Shown here in pieces: positions 43,828-52,649 of a stretch of DNA of 64,000 nucleotides. Below the pieces are notes generated by a model, which was not told the DNA's origin, made no database searches, and saw only the letters and a program-made list of their open reading frames with translations. Made by a program: the position numbers and the translations under genes. The DNA lies in assembly GCF_003335085.1 (NCBI RefSeq), contig NZ_QPEJ01000017.1:124001-188000 (forward strand). The letters are read 5' to 3'. Source of the stretch: Polaribacter sp. WD7. GTDB lineage: Bacteria; Bacteroidota; Bacteroidia; Flavobacteriales; Flavobacteriaceae. The stretch's first letter is position 1. The number at the start of each line of letters is the position of its first letter.

Positions 43828-43999
43828 GATGAATGATTTTAAGCAAAAATAATCAAAACTATAAGTCTAGCTATTAAAGAAAAGTGAAATTATACAAAGA
43901 TTATTTTTTTATGTGGTATATTCATAATTAACTTTAGTATTTAACGTAAGTTCTATATAAATTTTCTATTATACAAATGTTATTTAACTGAAAATTAAA

Positions 44000-44189
44000 T
44001 GATTGCCATTTCGAACATTGCTGAAATTTAAATGTATTTAAATTGAAAGTAGCTTACGAAGTAAAAGTGTAGTTGAGAAACCTCATATTTATAGTAAGAT
44101 TTCTCCATTTTAGTATAAATGACATTCGTTTTTAATAATAAAAATAGTAATTACCTGATAAACAATGTTTTTTATACCGAAATCACGTT
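44000..44189 (+). repeat. Dispersed intergenic repeat, family C, copy 2
   Basis: This 190-bp segment is the partner of 26254-26443 (about 86% identity, no gaps). It fills most of the gap 43828-44250 between the OstA-like gene and the purA terminator. The central inverted repeat is conserved; the second hairpin is weakened by three substitutions. Confidence 0.85.
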
Positions 44190-44200
44190 GTTTAAAATAA

Positions 44201-44229
44201 AAAAAGCACTATTAAAAAATAGTGCTTTT
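44201..44229 (-). terminator. Terminator of purA
   Basis: AAAAAGCACTATT and AATAGTGCTTTT form a hairpin with T-runs on both strands, next to the purA stop. Confidence 0.82.
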
Positions 44230-44250
44230 GTGTATTATATATATTGTTTT

Positions 44251-45522
44251 CTATCTTAAAATAGTTTGTTTTCTATCAGGACCTACAGAAACAATTTTAA
44301 CAGGTACACCAGTTTCTTTTTCAATAAAAGCAACATAGTCCATTAAATTTTTTGGCAATTGTTCTTCTGAAGTCATTTTTGTCAGATCATCTTCCCAACC
44401 AGAAAATTCCGTGTAGTTTACAGAAACATTTTCAGGTTCAATATTATAAGGTAAATGAGCAATTTCTTCTCCTTTATAATTGTAAGAAGTACATACTTTT
44501 AAGGTATCAAAACCAGATAGTACATCACCTTTCATCATCATTAATTGTGTAACACCGTTAACATCTACAGCATATTTTAGCGCCACCAAATCTAACCAAC
44601 CACAGCGTCTTGGACGTCCTGTTGTAGCTCCAAATTCATGACCAACTCTTGCCATATTTGCTCCGTCTTCATCAAATAATTCTGTAGGAAAAGGACCAGA
44701 ACCAACTCTAGTTGTATAGGCTTTAAAAATTCCGAAAACTTCACCAATCCTGTTTGGAGCAACTCCTAAACCTGTACAAGCACCAGCAGCTGTTGTGTTT
44801 GATGATGTTACAAAAGGGTAGGTCCCAAAATCTATATCTAAAAGAGAGCCTTGAGCCCCTTCTGCTAAAATAGTTTTTTTGTCTTTAATGGCTTGATTTA
44901 AAAATTCTTCGCTATCTATAAACTGTAAAGATTTTAATTTATCTATACCTTTACAAAATTCTGCTTCTAGTTCTTTTAAATCATATTCTATTTGAACATC
45001 AAAGAATTCTAGCATTTTAATATGCTTTTCTGTTAAAGCATCGTATTTTTCTTTCCAGTTTTCCAATTCTAAATCTCCAACACGCATACCGTTTCTACCG
45101 GTTTTGTCCATATAAGTAGGGCCAATCCCTTTTAAAGTAGAACCAATTTTTGCTTTTCCTTTAGAGGTTTCTGAAGCAGCATCTAGCAATCTATGTGTAG
45201 GTAAAATTAAGTGTGCTTTTCTAGAAATTAACAACTTAGAAGTATAATCTATGTCATGTTTATCTAAATTTTCTAACTCCTTTTTAAAAATAACAGGATC
45301 TATAACAACACCATTACCCACAACATTTAATGCAGATTTATGAAATATACCTGAAGGAATAGTATGTAAAACGTGCTTTTTTCCATCAAAAATTAGAGTA
45401 TGTCCTGCATTAGGACCTCCTTGAAATCTTGCAATGATATCGTAGTTTCTTGTTAAAACGTCTACGATTTTACCTTTTCCTTCATCTCCCCATTGCAATC
45501 CCAGTAATAAATCTACAGCCAT
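44251..45522 (-). CDS. purA: Adenylosuccinate synthetase
   Basis: The enzyme joins aspartate to IMP with GTP to make adenylosuccinate, the first step from IMP to AMP. The protein has 423 residues. Marks are the N-terminal GTP loop LLGLQWGDEGKGKIVD, the GGPNAGHT IMP loop, GPTYMDKTGRNG and GAQGSLLDIDFGTYPFVTSS, with the C-terminal guanine site before the end. It lies 38 bp downstream of the Fur-family gene on the same strand, so the two are likely co-transcribed. Confidence 0.96.
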   Translation of the reverse strand: MAVDLLLGLQWGDEGKGKIVDVLTRNYDIIARFQGGPNAGHTLIFDGKKHVLHTIPSGIFHKSALNVVGNGVVIDPVIFKKELENLDKHDIDYTSKLLISRKAHLILPTHRLLDAASETSKGKAKIGSTLKGIGPTYMDKTGRNGMRVGDLELENWKEKYDALTEKHIKMLEFFDVQIEYDLKELEAEFCKGIDKLKSLQFIDSEEFLNQAIKDKKTILAEGAQGSLLDIDFGTYPFVTSSNTTAAGACTGLGVAPNRIGEVFGIFKAYTTRVGSGPFPTELFDEDGANMARVGHEFGATTGRPRRCGWLDLVALKYAVDVNGVTQLMMMKGDVLSGFDTLKVCTSYNYKGEEIAHLPYNIEPENVSVNYTEFSGWEDDLTKMTSEEQLPKNLMDYVAFIEKETGVPVKIVSVGPDRKQTILR

Positions 45523-45560
45523 TAGTGTGTAATTAGTTGTTTGTTTTGTTTGTATTAAAG

Positions 45561-46010
45561 TTAAGATTTGTTCTTTTTTGTTCCGTAAAAATAAAGCGAA
45601 TGATTGTGAATGTCTATATCAAAAACTTCTTCTATGGTTTTTTTGATGATTTGTATTCTTGGATCACAGAATTCTTTAACATCACCAGAATCTGTAAAAA
45701 TAACGTGATCATGATTTTTATCAAAATAGCTCTTTTCATAACGAGCCATAGATTGTCCATCAAACTGATGCTTTCTAACCAAACCACAATCTAAAAGTAA
45801 ATCAATAGTGTTGTACAGTGTAGCTCTACTAACTCTATAGTTTTTATTCTTCATTTTTATGTAGAGCGATTCTATATCAAAATGTTCGTCTGCATCATAA
45901 ATTTCTTGAAGTATAGCATAGCGTTCTGGAGTTTTTCTATGCTTATTGTCTTCTAAATATGAGGTAAAGACTTTTTTTACGATTTCTTGATTTTCAAGAG
46001 AATTACTCAT
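45561..46010 (-). CDS. Fur-family transcriptional regulator without the CxxC zinc pair
   Basis: The protein has 149 residues with a winged HTH at the N-terminus ([40 protein letters not shown]) and a short dimerisation domain. The place where Fur proteins hold a structural CxxC reads [13 protein letters not shown], so only one Cys remains. The metal-site residues HDH (KNHDHVIF) and the C-terminal HSLYFYG are kept. Fur members sense iron, zinc, manganese or peroxide; which applies is not clear. A minus-strand TAAATTTG box lies at 46041-46034, 24 bp before the ATG. Confidence 0.9.
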   Translation of the reverse strand: MSNSLENQEIVKKVFTSYLEDNKHRKTPERYAILQEIYDADEHFDIESLYIKMKNKNYRVSRATLYNTIDLLLDCGLVRKHQFDGQSMARYEKSYFDKNHDHVIFTDSGDVKEFCDPRIQIIKKTIEEVFDIDIHNHSLYFYGTKKNKS

Positions 46011-46033
46011 TTATTGATAATTTTACTAAAAGG

Positions 46034-46041
46034 CAAATTTA
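46034..46041 (-). promoter_or_regulatory. Predicted -7 box of the Fur-family gene
   Basis: On the minus strand the sequence is TAAATTTG, an exact TAnnTTTG. Transcription would start near 46028. Confidence 0.45.
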
Positions 46042-46082
46042 CAGTTATTTCTGAATTAAATAGCATTTTAATGACTTGTTAT

Positions 46083-48305
46083 TTACAAACTATTAACACG
46101 ATCTACGTTTTTAATACCTTCTACTTTTAATAGTTTTTTAATAAGTTTATCTAATTGAGAGCTATTTTTTACGGTGATAGAGAGTTTTCCTTCAAAAACA
46201 CCGTTATCTCCTTTGATGTTAATACTGTTGATAAATACCCCCATGTTGTTAGAAATAATTCGTGTTACCTCGTTTGCTAAACCTTGGTTATCAACACCAC
46301 CAATATTTAAAATAGCTTTAAAATCTTGTTTTGTAGAATCTATCCATTTTGCTTGCATGATTCTATATGCATAGTTAGATTGTAATGAAATTGCGTTAGG
46401 ACAATTCATTTTATGCACTTTAATACCGTCATTAATCGTTATAAAACCAAAGACTTTGTCCCCAGGAATAGGGTTACAACATTTAGATAATTTATAATCT
46501 AATTTTTCTTCTTCTTTACCAAAAACAAGTGCATCAAATTTACTAGTAATTTCATCTTCTATTTCTGCTGTTTGTTTACTTGTTTGATTTTTTCGAAGTC
46601 TATTTTTAAAGAAATTTAATATTTTACTGTTTCTTTGTGCAACAAAAGCTTTAAGTTGGGTGTTGTCTATTGCTCCGTTTCCTATTCTATAAAAAAGATC
46701 AAAACTTGTTCTGAGTTTAAAATAATTAACAAGTTCATTTACTGTTTTTTCATTAAAAGGTATTTTTAAATGACGCATTTTACGCATTAAAATGGCTTTT
46801 CCTTCTTCTGCAATTAGTTTTTCTTCTTCTTTTAAGGCTGCTCTAATTTTTGCTTTAGCTCTAGCAGTTATTACAAAATCTAACCATCTAGAATTGGGTT
46901 TGTTTGTTGCACTGGTAATAACTTCTATTTGATCACCACTTTTTAATTGATAACTTAACGGAACTAATTTTCCGTTAACTTTTGCTCCTCTACATTTTAA
47001 GCCAACATCTGTATGAATAGAAAAAGCAAAGTCTAGGGCAGAAGCATCTTTTGGTAAAGACTTTAAATCTCCTTTAGGGGTAAACACATAAATTTCTTTG
47101 GCGTATAGATTAAGCTTAAAATTCTCAACAAAATCAACAGCATTTAAGTTTTGAGTTTCTAAACTTTCTTTTAATTTATTTAACCAATTTTCTAAGCCAG
47201 AATCTCCATCTTCACCTTGTTTGTATTTAAAATGAGCTGCATATCCTTTTTCTGCAATTTCATTCATTCTATCAGAACGTATTTGAACCTCTACCCATTT
47301 TGCATCAGGACCAACTACGGTAATGTGAAGAGCCTCATAACCTGTAGATTTTGGCTGAGAAATCCAATCTCTTAATCGTGTAGGGTTAGGCTTAAAATAA
47401 TCTGTAACAATAGTGTATATTTTCCAAGCATCAAACTTATCGTCTTTAGAATTGGGTTTGTAAATAATTCTAATAGCATATTTATCATATACCTCTTCGA
47501 AAGTGACATTTTGATTAATCATCTTTCTTCGAATAGAATAAATAGATTTGAATCGTCCTTTTATAGAATATTCGAAATTTTCTTTATCAAGCCCTTCTTT
47601 TAACGTAGCTGTAAATTCTTCTAAATAATTCTGTTGTTCTTCTTTACTTTCTTTTATTTTACTTAAAATACCATTGTAGGCTTCAGGTTCCGTATATTTT
47701 AAACCTAAATCTTCTAATTCTGTTTTTATATTATACAGTCCTAATCTATGTGCCAATGGTGCATAAATATACAGGGTTTCAGAAGCAATTTTTAATTGTT
47801 TGTGTGCAGGCATTGCATCCATAGTTTGCATGTTGTGCAACCTGTCTGCAATTTTTATGAGTATTACCCGAACATCATCATGTAGGGTAAGCAACATTTT
47901 TCTAAAATTCTCTGCTTGTATAGAAGCGTCTTGTTCTTTGTTTAAACGAGAAATTTTAGTTAATCCGTTTACAATTTTAGCAATGGTTTCGCCAAAAAGA
48001 CGTTCCATATCTTCTATGGTGTACTCTGTATCTTCAACTACATCATGTAATAGGGCAGAAGCAATAGAGATTGCATCTAAACCAATTTCATAGGCTACGA
48101 TTTTGGCAACTGCAATTGGATGAAAAATATAAGGTTCACCCGTTTTTCTTCTCTGTGTAGAATGCGCATCTACAGCTATATCAAAAGCTTTTCTAATGAG
48201 TTCTTTGTCTTCTTTAGACAATACCTCATAGGTTCCTTTTAATAAATCTTTGTATCGATTTGCGATTTCTTTATTTTCCTCTTCTACAGTTGCAGTGTAC
48301 TTCAT
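46083..48305 (-). CDS. Bifunctional (p)ppGpp synthetase/hydrolase, RelA/SpoT family
   Basis: This long RSH enzyme of 740 residues makes and degrades the alarmone (p)ppGpp in starvation. The HD hydrolase domain is intact (HPIAVAKIVAYE, LLHDVVEDT, KIADRLHNMQTM). The synthetase domain has KGRFKSIYSI and STGYEALHITVVGP. A TGS domain (VFTPKGDLKSLPKDASALDFAF), a zinc-finger-like CCNPIPGD region and a C-terminal ACT domain follow. An intact HD plus synthetase domain fits the bifunctional Rel type used by bacteria with one long RSH. It lies 72 bp upstream of the Fur-family gene. Confidence 0.94.
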   Translation of the reverse strand: MKYTATVEEENKEIANRYKDLLKGTYEVLSKEDKELIRKAFDIAVDAHSTQRRKTGEPYIFHPIAVAKIVAYEIGLDAISIASALLHDVVEDTEYTIEDMERLFGETIAKIVNGLTKISRLNKEQDASIQAENFRKMLLTLHDDVRVILIKIADRLHNMQTMDAMPAHKQLKIASETLYIYAPLAHRLGLYNIKTELEDLGLKYTEPEAYNGILSKIKESKEEQQNYLEEFTATLKEGLDKENFEYSIKGRFKSIYSIRRKMINQNVTFEEVYDKYAIRIIYKPNSKDDKFDAWKIYTIVTDYFKPNPTRLRDWISQPKSTGYEALHITVVGPDAKWVEVQIRSDRMNEIAEKGYAAHFKYKQGEDGDSGLENWLNKLKESLETQNLNAVDFVENFKLNLYAKEIYVFTPKGDLKSLPKDASALDFAFSIHTDVGLKCRGAKVNGKLVPLSYQLKSGDQIEVITSATNKPNSRWLDFVITARAKAKIRAALKEEEKLIAEEGKAILMRKMRHLKIPFNEKTVNELVNYFKLRTSFDLFYRIGNGAIDNTQLKAFVAQRNSKILNFFKNRLRKNQTSKQTAEIEDEITSKFDALVFGKEEEKLDYKLSKCCNPIPGDKVFGFITINDGIKVHKMNCPNAISLQSNYAYRIMQAKWIDSTKQDFKAILNIGGVDNQGLANEVTRIISNNMGVFINSINIKGDNGVFEGKLSITVKNSSQLDKLIKKLLKVEGIKNVDRVNSL

Positions 48306-48372
48306 AAAATACTAAGAAAATTATCTTAATTATAAAGTGAAAGTAAGCATAAGTATTTGAAGAAACAAAGAA

Positions 48373-49605
48373 TTAAGATTCTAAATTCTTAATTCTTTTG
48401 AGTAGTGTTGGGTGTGAATAGTTTACAAAAACATAAGCAGGATGTGGCGTTAGGTTACTTAAACTATTTTTAGATAATTTTTTTAATGATGTTATTAATG
48501 CGGCACTCTTAAAGGTGTTTTTTGCATAATCATCTGCTTCATATTCAAACTTTCTAGACATATAATTCATAAACAACCCTGTAACTTCTGATATGGGTGA
48601 GTATAAAATACCAAAAGCAATTAAACCAATATGAAAACTTTGTGTAGATACCCCTAAAGCTTGTGATAGTAAAGGAGAATTTACAAATAGAGACAAAATA
48701 AAAAGAGTAAAACCAGTTAATAAGATAGAACTGATTAGGTTAAAAATAATATGCTTTTTTTTATAGTGTCCAACTTCATGAGCTAAAACGGCAACAATTT
48801 CGTCAGTTTCTAAATCATTTATTAAGGTATCATATAACGTAATTCTTTTTTGATTACCAAAACCAGAAAAATAGGCATTTGCTTTTGTAGAGCGTTTAGA
48901 ACCGTCAATAACAAAAATATTGTTTAGCGTAAAACCTACTTTTTTGGCATAAGCCTCTATAGCAAGTTTAAGTTTTCCATCTTCTAAAGGACTTTGTTTG
49001 TTAAAGAGAGGAACAATTAATTTTGCATGAAACATATTGATGAAAATAGAAAAAATGGCAACAAGTGCCCATGCATAAATCCAAAAGTTTTTTCCTGTAA
49101 GAAGGTAAAACCAAATAATTAAAGATAATATTCCACCACCTAATATCGCACTTAAAAACAAGCCTTTTAGTTTATCTATCCAAAATGTTTTTTGAGTAGA
49201 TTTGTTAAAACCAAATTTTTCTTCAATTACAAATGTACTGTAATAAGCAAGAGGTGTTGATATGATTTCTGACCCTAGCATGATGATTCCAAAAAATAAC
49301 AAAGCTATTAATATTGGGTTATCTGTATAACTTCTTGCAAATTGATCTACATAATTAAATCCATCTAAAAAGAAAAAAACAAGAGTAATAACAGTTGTTA
49401 TAAGAGAAGTGAAATTAGAGAATTTAGCATTTACTTTTTTGTATTGCTGAGATTTTTTGTATTCTTTTTCATTATATACATCTTTTAACGAAGTAGGAAT
49501 TTCATCATCAAAATGTTTTTCATTTAAGGTATCTAATATTTTTTCTGATATGTAATTGAATACTAAAATTCCGATAATAATATAAAATAATGTATCTGCT
49601 TGCAT
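48373..49605 (-). CDS. M48 family zinc metallopeptidase (Ste24/CAAX-protease type)
   Basis: This integral membrane protease of 410 residues has several hydrophobic segments (near 5-20, 65-82, 100-125, 150-195, 290-330). The zinc motif HEVGH lies in VAVLAHEVGHYKKKH, and the third ligand is in KFEYEADDYA. The length and helix layout match Ste24-type peptidases and not the shorter HtpX. In bacteria these act in membrane-protein quality control; the substrate here is unknown. Its ATG follows the ppgK stop codon with no gap in the antisense direction, and the three genes trmH, ppgK and this one form a tight group. Confidence 0.92.
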   Translation of the reverse strand: MQADTLFYIIIGILVFNYISEKILDTLNEKHFDDEIPTSLKDVYNEKEYKKSQQYKKVNAKFSNFTSLITTVITLVFFFLDGFNYVDQFARSYTDNPILIALLFFGIIMLGSEIISTPLAYYSTFVIEEKFGFNKSTQKTFWIDKLKGLFLSAILGGGILSLIIWFYLLTGKNFWIYAWALVAIFSIFINMFHAKLIVPLFNKQSPLEDGKLKLAIEAYAKKVGFTLNNIFVIDGSKRSTKANAYFSGFGNQKRITLYDTLINDLETDEIVAVLAHEVGHYKKKHIIFNLISSILLTGFTLFILSLFVNSPLLSQALGVSTQSFHIGLIAFGILYSPISEVTGLFMNYMSRKFEYEADDYAKNTFKSAALITSLKKLSKNSLSNLTPHPAYVFVNYSHPTLLKRIKNLES

Positions 49606-50352
49606 TTATTTTTTATGTTTTTGCTTTGCGTACATTGCTGCTCCAATAATACCAGCATTATTTTTGAATTCTGCAACCTTAACGTTTACATCTGTAGTTA
49701 AATACTCTTTAAAATTGTCGTATTTTTTACTAATTCCGCCTCCTAAAATGATAAGACTAGGAGAAAAAACAATACGCGCATAATCTAGCAAGGTATCAAA
49801 ACGAATAGCCCACTGTTTTAAAGATAAATCTTCTTTTTTTCTTACTGAGTCAGCAGTAAAATATTCGATAATTTTACCGTCTGTATGTAGCATCTTTCCG
49901 ATTTCTAAGTTCGGAATTAATTGTTGATTAAAAAAAAGACCAGAGCCTATTCCTGTTCCAATTGTGATGACAATGATGACTCCGTTTTCATTTTTTCCAG
50001 CTCCTAAATTTACTTCTGCAAGTCCTGCTAAGTCGGCATCATTACCCACATAAAAAGGTAGTTTACATTCTTTTTTAAAGAGTTTATCTACCTTAATATT
50101 TAACCATTTTGTGCTTAAATTTCCTGAATGAATGCAGGTTCCGTCTACTATTGTAGTCGGAAAACTACAACCAACTTCTTTTTTCCAGTCAAAAAAATGT
50201 ATCATTTCTTTAACTGTTTTAGAAATAGCTTCTGGAGTAGCCGGTTTTGGTGTAGGAATTCGATGTCTTTCAGATAATAATTCACCCGTTTTCGTATCTA
50301 CAATTGCTGCTTTTATTCCAGAACCTCCAATGTCTATTCCTAATATATTCAT
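49606..50352 (-). CDS. ppgK: Polyphosphate glucokinase (ROK family)
   Basis: The enzyme phosphorylates glucose using polyphosphate or ATP. The protein has 248 residues. The ROK ATP-binding start [16 protein letters not shown], the catalytic Asp in [12 protein letters not shown] and the TIGTGIGSG loop are visible. The usual ROK zinc motif (CxCGxxGCxE) is absent. The C-terminal block [16 protein letters not shown] matches the polyphosphate-glucokinase branch. It lies 6 bp downstream of trmH and abuts the M48 protease gene, so all three are one operon on the minus strand. Confidence 0.88.
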   Translation of the reverse strand: MNILGIDIGGSGIKAAIVDTKTGELLSERHRIPTPKPATPEAISKTVKEMIHFFDWKKEVGCSFPTTIVDGTCIHSGNLSTKWLNIKVDKLFKKECKLPFYVGNDADLAGLAEVNLGAGKNENGVIIVITIGTGIGSGLFFNQQLIPNLEIGKMLHTDGKIIEYFTADSVRKKEDLSLKQWAIRFDTLLDYARIVFSPSLIILGGGISKKYDNFKEYLTTDVNVKVAEFKNNAGIIGAAMYAKQKHKK

Positions 50353-50358
50353 TTTTTA

Positions 50359-51153
50359 CTATTTAAAATTTCGTTGTCTCTTAGCTTCAAAGATAACAAT
50401 TGCCGCAGCAACAGAAACATTCATAGAATCTATTTCTCCTTGCATGGGTATCTTAATATTTTGGGTTGCCGCTGTTCTCCAAATATCACTTAACCCAGTA
50501 GCCTCGGTACCCACTACGATAGCAGAAGCATAAGTGTAATTTTCTTTATGGTACTCGTTAGAATTTTGTAAAGTTGCAGCAAAAATATGGATATTTTTTT
50601 TACGAAGAAAAGAAACAATTTCATCAGAATCACCAATGGCTATTTGATTGGTAAATACACAACCTATACTTGAACGAATGATATTGGGGTTATACAAATC
50701 GCTCTTAGGATCTGCGATCAAAACGGCATCTACATTAGCTGCATCAGAGGTTCTTAATAGAGCGCCTATATTTCCTGGTTTTTCAATACCTTCTGCAATT
50801 AATAGTAAAGGATTTTTATTAGAAAACGTAATAGATTCTAAAGAAAAGCTTTTGGTTTTAGCAATTACTATAAGTCCTTCTGTAGAGTTTCTGTAGGCTA
50901 TTTTTTGATACACTTCTTTTGATATTTTAACCAAAAGTTTATGATCTGAAACTATTTGACTAATCTCATCTAAACTAATAATTTCTTCAGCAAATAAAAT
51001 AGTTTCAAATTCGTAACCGCTTTTTACGGCTAATGAAATTTCACGCTTACCTTCAATTATAAAAAGACCTTGTTTTTTGCGTTCTCTAGCTTTCTCTTGG
51101 AGCTTTAAAATGTTTTTTATTTGAGGATTATGAACGCTTGTAATTTCTTTCAT
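50359..51153 (-). CDS. TrmH/SpoU-family RNA 2'-O-methyltransferase
   Basis: The enzyme methylates a ribose of tRNA or rRNA with S-adenosylmethionine. The protein has 264 residues with an N-terminal SpoU substrate-binding domain (PQIKNILKLQEKARERKKQG) and the trefoil-knot methyltransferase: EGIEKPGNIGALLRTSDAA (motif 1), VVGTEATGLSD (motif 2) and IPMQGEIDSMNVSVAAAI (motif 3). The target nucleotide is unknown. A minus-strand TATATTTG box lies only 6 nt before the ATG, so the mRNA may have no leader. The gene heads an operon with ppgK and the M48 protease. Confidence 0.92.
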   Translation of the reverse strand: MKEITSVHNPQIKNILKLQEKARERKKQGLFIIEGKREISLAVKSGYEFETILFAEEIISLDEISQIVSDHKLLVKISKEVYQKIAYRNSTEGLIVIAKTKSFSLESITFSNKNPLLLIAEGIEKPGNIGALLRTSDAANVDAVLIADPKSDLYNPNIIRSSIGCVFTNQIAIGDSDEIVSFLRKKNIHIFAATLQNSNEYHKENYTYASAIVVGTEATGLSDIWRTAATQNIKIPMQGEIDSMNVSVAAAIVIFEAKRQRNFK

Positions 51154-51158
51154 TATAG

Positions 51159-51166
51159 CAAATATA
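51159..51166 (-). promoter_or_regulatory. Predicted -7 box of the trmH-ppgK-M48 operon
   Basis: On the minus strand the sequence is TATATTTG, an exact TAnnTTTG whose last base is 6 nt from the trmH ATG at 51153. Transcription would start at or next to the start codon. Confidence 0.45.
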
Positions 51167-51310
51167 CCGAAATGTAGGTATTGTATAAATGTAATTATAG
51201 CAGAATATTTGTGTGGATAGAAAAAGAAAGTATTTTTTGTTACTGTGGAGAATTATTTGATTAGAACTTTTATTATTTGAATTGGTGTTTAGACTATCCA
51301 TTTAACTAAA

Positions 51311-51341
51311 GAAAAAGGCTCATAATTTATGAGCCTTTTTC
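51311..51341 (-). terminator. Terminator of the amidohydrolase pair
   Basis: GAAAAAGGCTCATAA and TTATGAGCCTTTTTC form a near-perfect hairpin with T-runs on both strands, just after the stop at 51344. Confidence 0.85.
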
Positions 51342-51343
51342 AA

Positions 51344-52648
51344 TTATTTTAATTTTTGATTGTATTTTTTTGCATATCGTTTCCATAAATTAGTTTGATG
51401 TGTTTCTAAACTAATATTTCTTCCTTTTATAAAGGCTTTAGCAACTATATTTGTTTTCATATCTAGTGCATCTCCTTCAGAAATAAACAAAGTGGCATCT
51501 TTACCAACTTCTAATGAACCAGTAAAGCTGTCAATACCTAAAATTTTAGCATTGTTAAGCGTTATTAAAGAAACAGCAGCTTCCTTATCTAAGCCATGTG
51601 CAGCAAAAGTACCTGCATAAAAAGGTAAATTTCTAGTATTCATTCTTTCCATTTGTCCTTCCATTCCTATACCAACTAAAACTCCTTTATTTGCTAAAGT
51701 ACTAGCAATGGTATATGTGTAATCATAAGCGTCATCTTCACTATCTGGATTTCTATGAGGTCTGTCTAAAATTACGGGTACATTGTGTTTTTTTAATAAA
51801 TCTGTTACATACTCTGCACCATCTCCATGAACAATAACTATATTTTTAATACCTAAATCTTTAGAAATTGTTACAGCATCTGTAATTTCTTTTTGCCCGC
51901 TAACATGAATAAATAAACGTTGAGTTCCATTAAACAAGCCTTTGGTTGCCTCAAAAGGAAGGTGTTTTTTCTCTTTTTTACTAGCTAAATAATTTTTAGC
52001 ATCTTGCAAGTACGTTTTAATTTGATTGATGTTTTTACTGTATTTTGAATCAGGTTTTAATGCAGGATCTTCACCTAACCACCAGCGTCCTTGTGTGAAA
52101 CTCTCAGGCCAGTTCATATGAATTCCTCCATCAACTTGAATAGCTGCATCTTCCCAATTCCATGCATCTAATTGAGTTATAGAAGATGTACCAGATATTG
52201 TGCCTCCTCTAGGTGTAATTTGAGCCATTAAAACACCATTTGGTCTCATAGATTCAATAACTTTACTTTCTGCATTATAGGCAATTAAACTTCTAATATG
52301 TGGGTTGTAAATACCAACTTCATCAAAATCTCTAGAGGCTTTTACGGCATCTATTTCTGCCAAACCTAAAGAGGCATTAGCGGCAATAAAACCAGGATAA
52401 ATATGTTTTCCTTTTGCATTAATAACTGTTCCTTGTCTTGCAATCTTCATCATTGCACTTCCAACAAAAGTAATTTTACCGTTGTTAAACATGATTAAAG
52501 AATTTTCAATCACTTTTCCGTTTCCTAAATGAGCTGTAGCACCTTCTATAGAAATTGCTGTTAATTGCTTATTAGCTGGTGTTTGTTGTGCGATACTGTT
52601 TCCTATAAAAAAGAAAAATAGCATCGTATATATTAAATTTTTCATCAT
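51344..52648 (-). CDS. Amidohydrolase-like exported protein, metal site degenerate
   Basis: The protein has 434 residues with a signal peptide (FFFFIGNSIAQ). It has the amidohydrolase fold: an N-terminal beta domain (LIMFNNGKITFVG), a barrel and the C-terminal LEVGKDATLFISEGD block. The usual metal-binding HxH after strand 1 (GFIDxHxH) reads GFIAANAS, so both His are lost. It is probably catalytically weak or inactive, and may act as a partner of the 986-residue homologue directly upstream. The two coding regions are separated by one base, so they are translated together. Confidence 0.85.
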   Translation of the reverse strand: MMKNLIYTMLFFFFIGNSIAQQTPANKQLTAISIEGATAHLGNGKVIENSLIMFNNGKITFVGSAMMKIARQGTVINAKGKHIYPGFIAANASLGLAEIDAVKASRDFDEVGIYNPHIRSLIAYNAESKVIESMRPNGVLMAQITPRGGTISGTSSITQLDAWNWEDAAIQVDGGIHMNWPESFTQGRWWLGEDPALKPDSKYSKNINQIKTYLQDAKNYLASKKEKKHLPFEATKGLFNGTQRLFIHVSGQKEITDAVTISKDLGIKNIVIVHGDGAEYVTDLLKKHNVPVILDRPHRNPDSEDDAYDYTYTIASTLANKGVLVGIGMEGQMERMNTRNLPFYAGTFAAHGLDKEAAVSLITLNNAKILGIDSFTGSLEVGKDATLFISEGDALDMKTNIVAKAFIKGRNISLETHQTNLWKRYAKKYNQKLK

Positions 52649-52649
52649 T

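Noticed and set aside
45537..45794. Plus-strand frame of 85 codons over the Fur-family gene
   Set aside because: It lies almost fully inside the Fur-family gene on the opposite strand and has no recognisable features.
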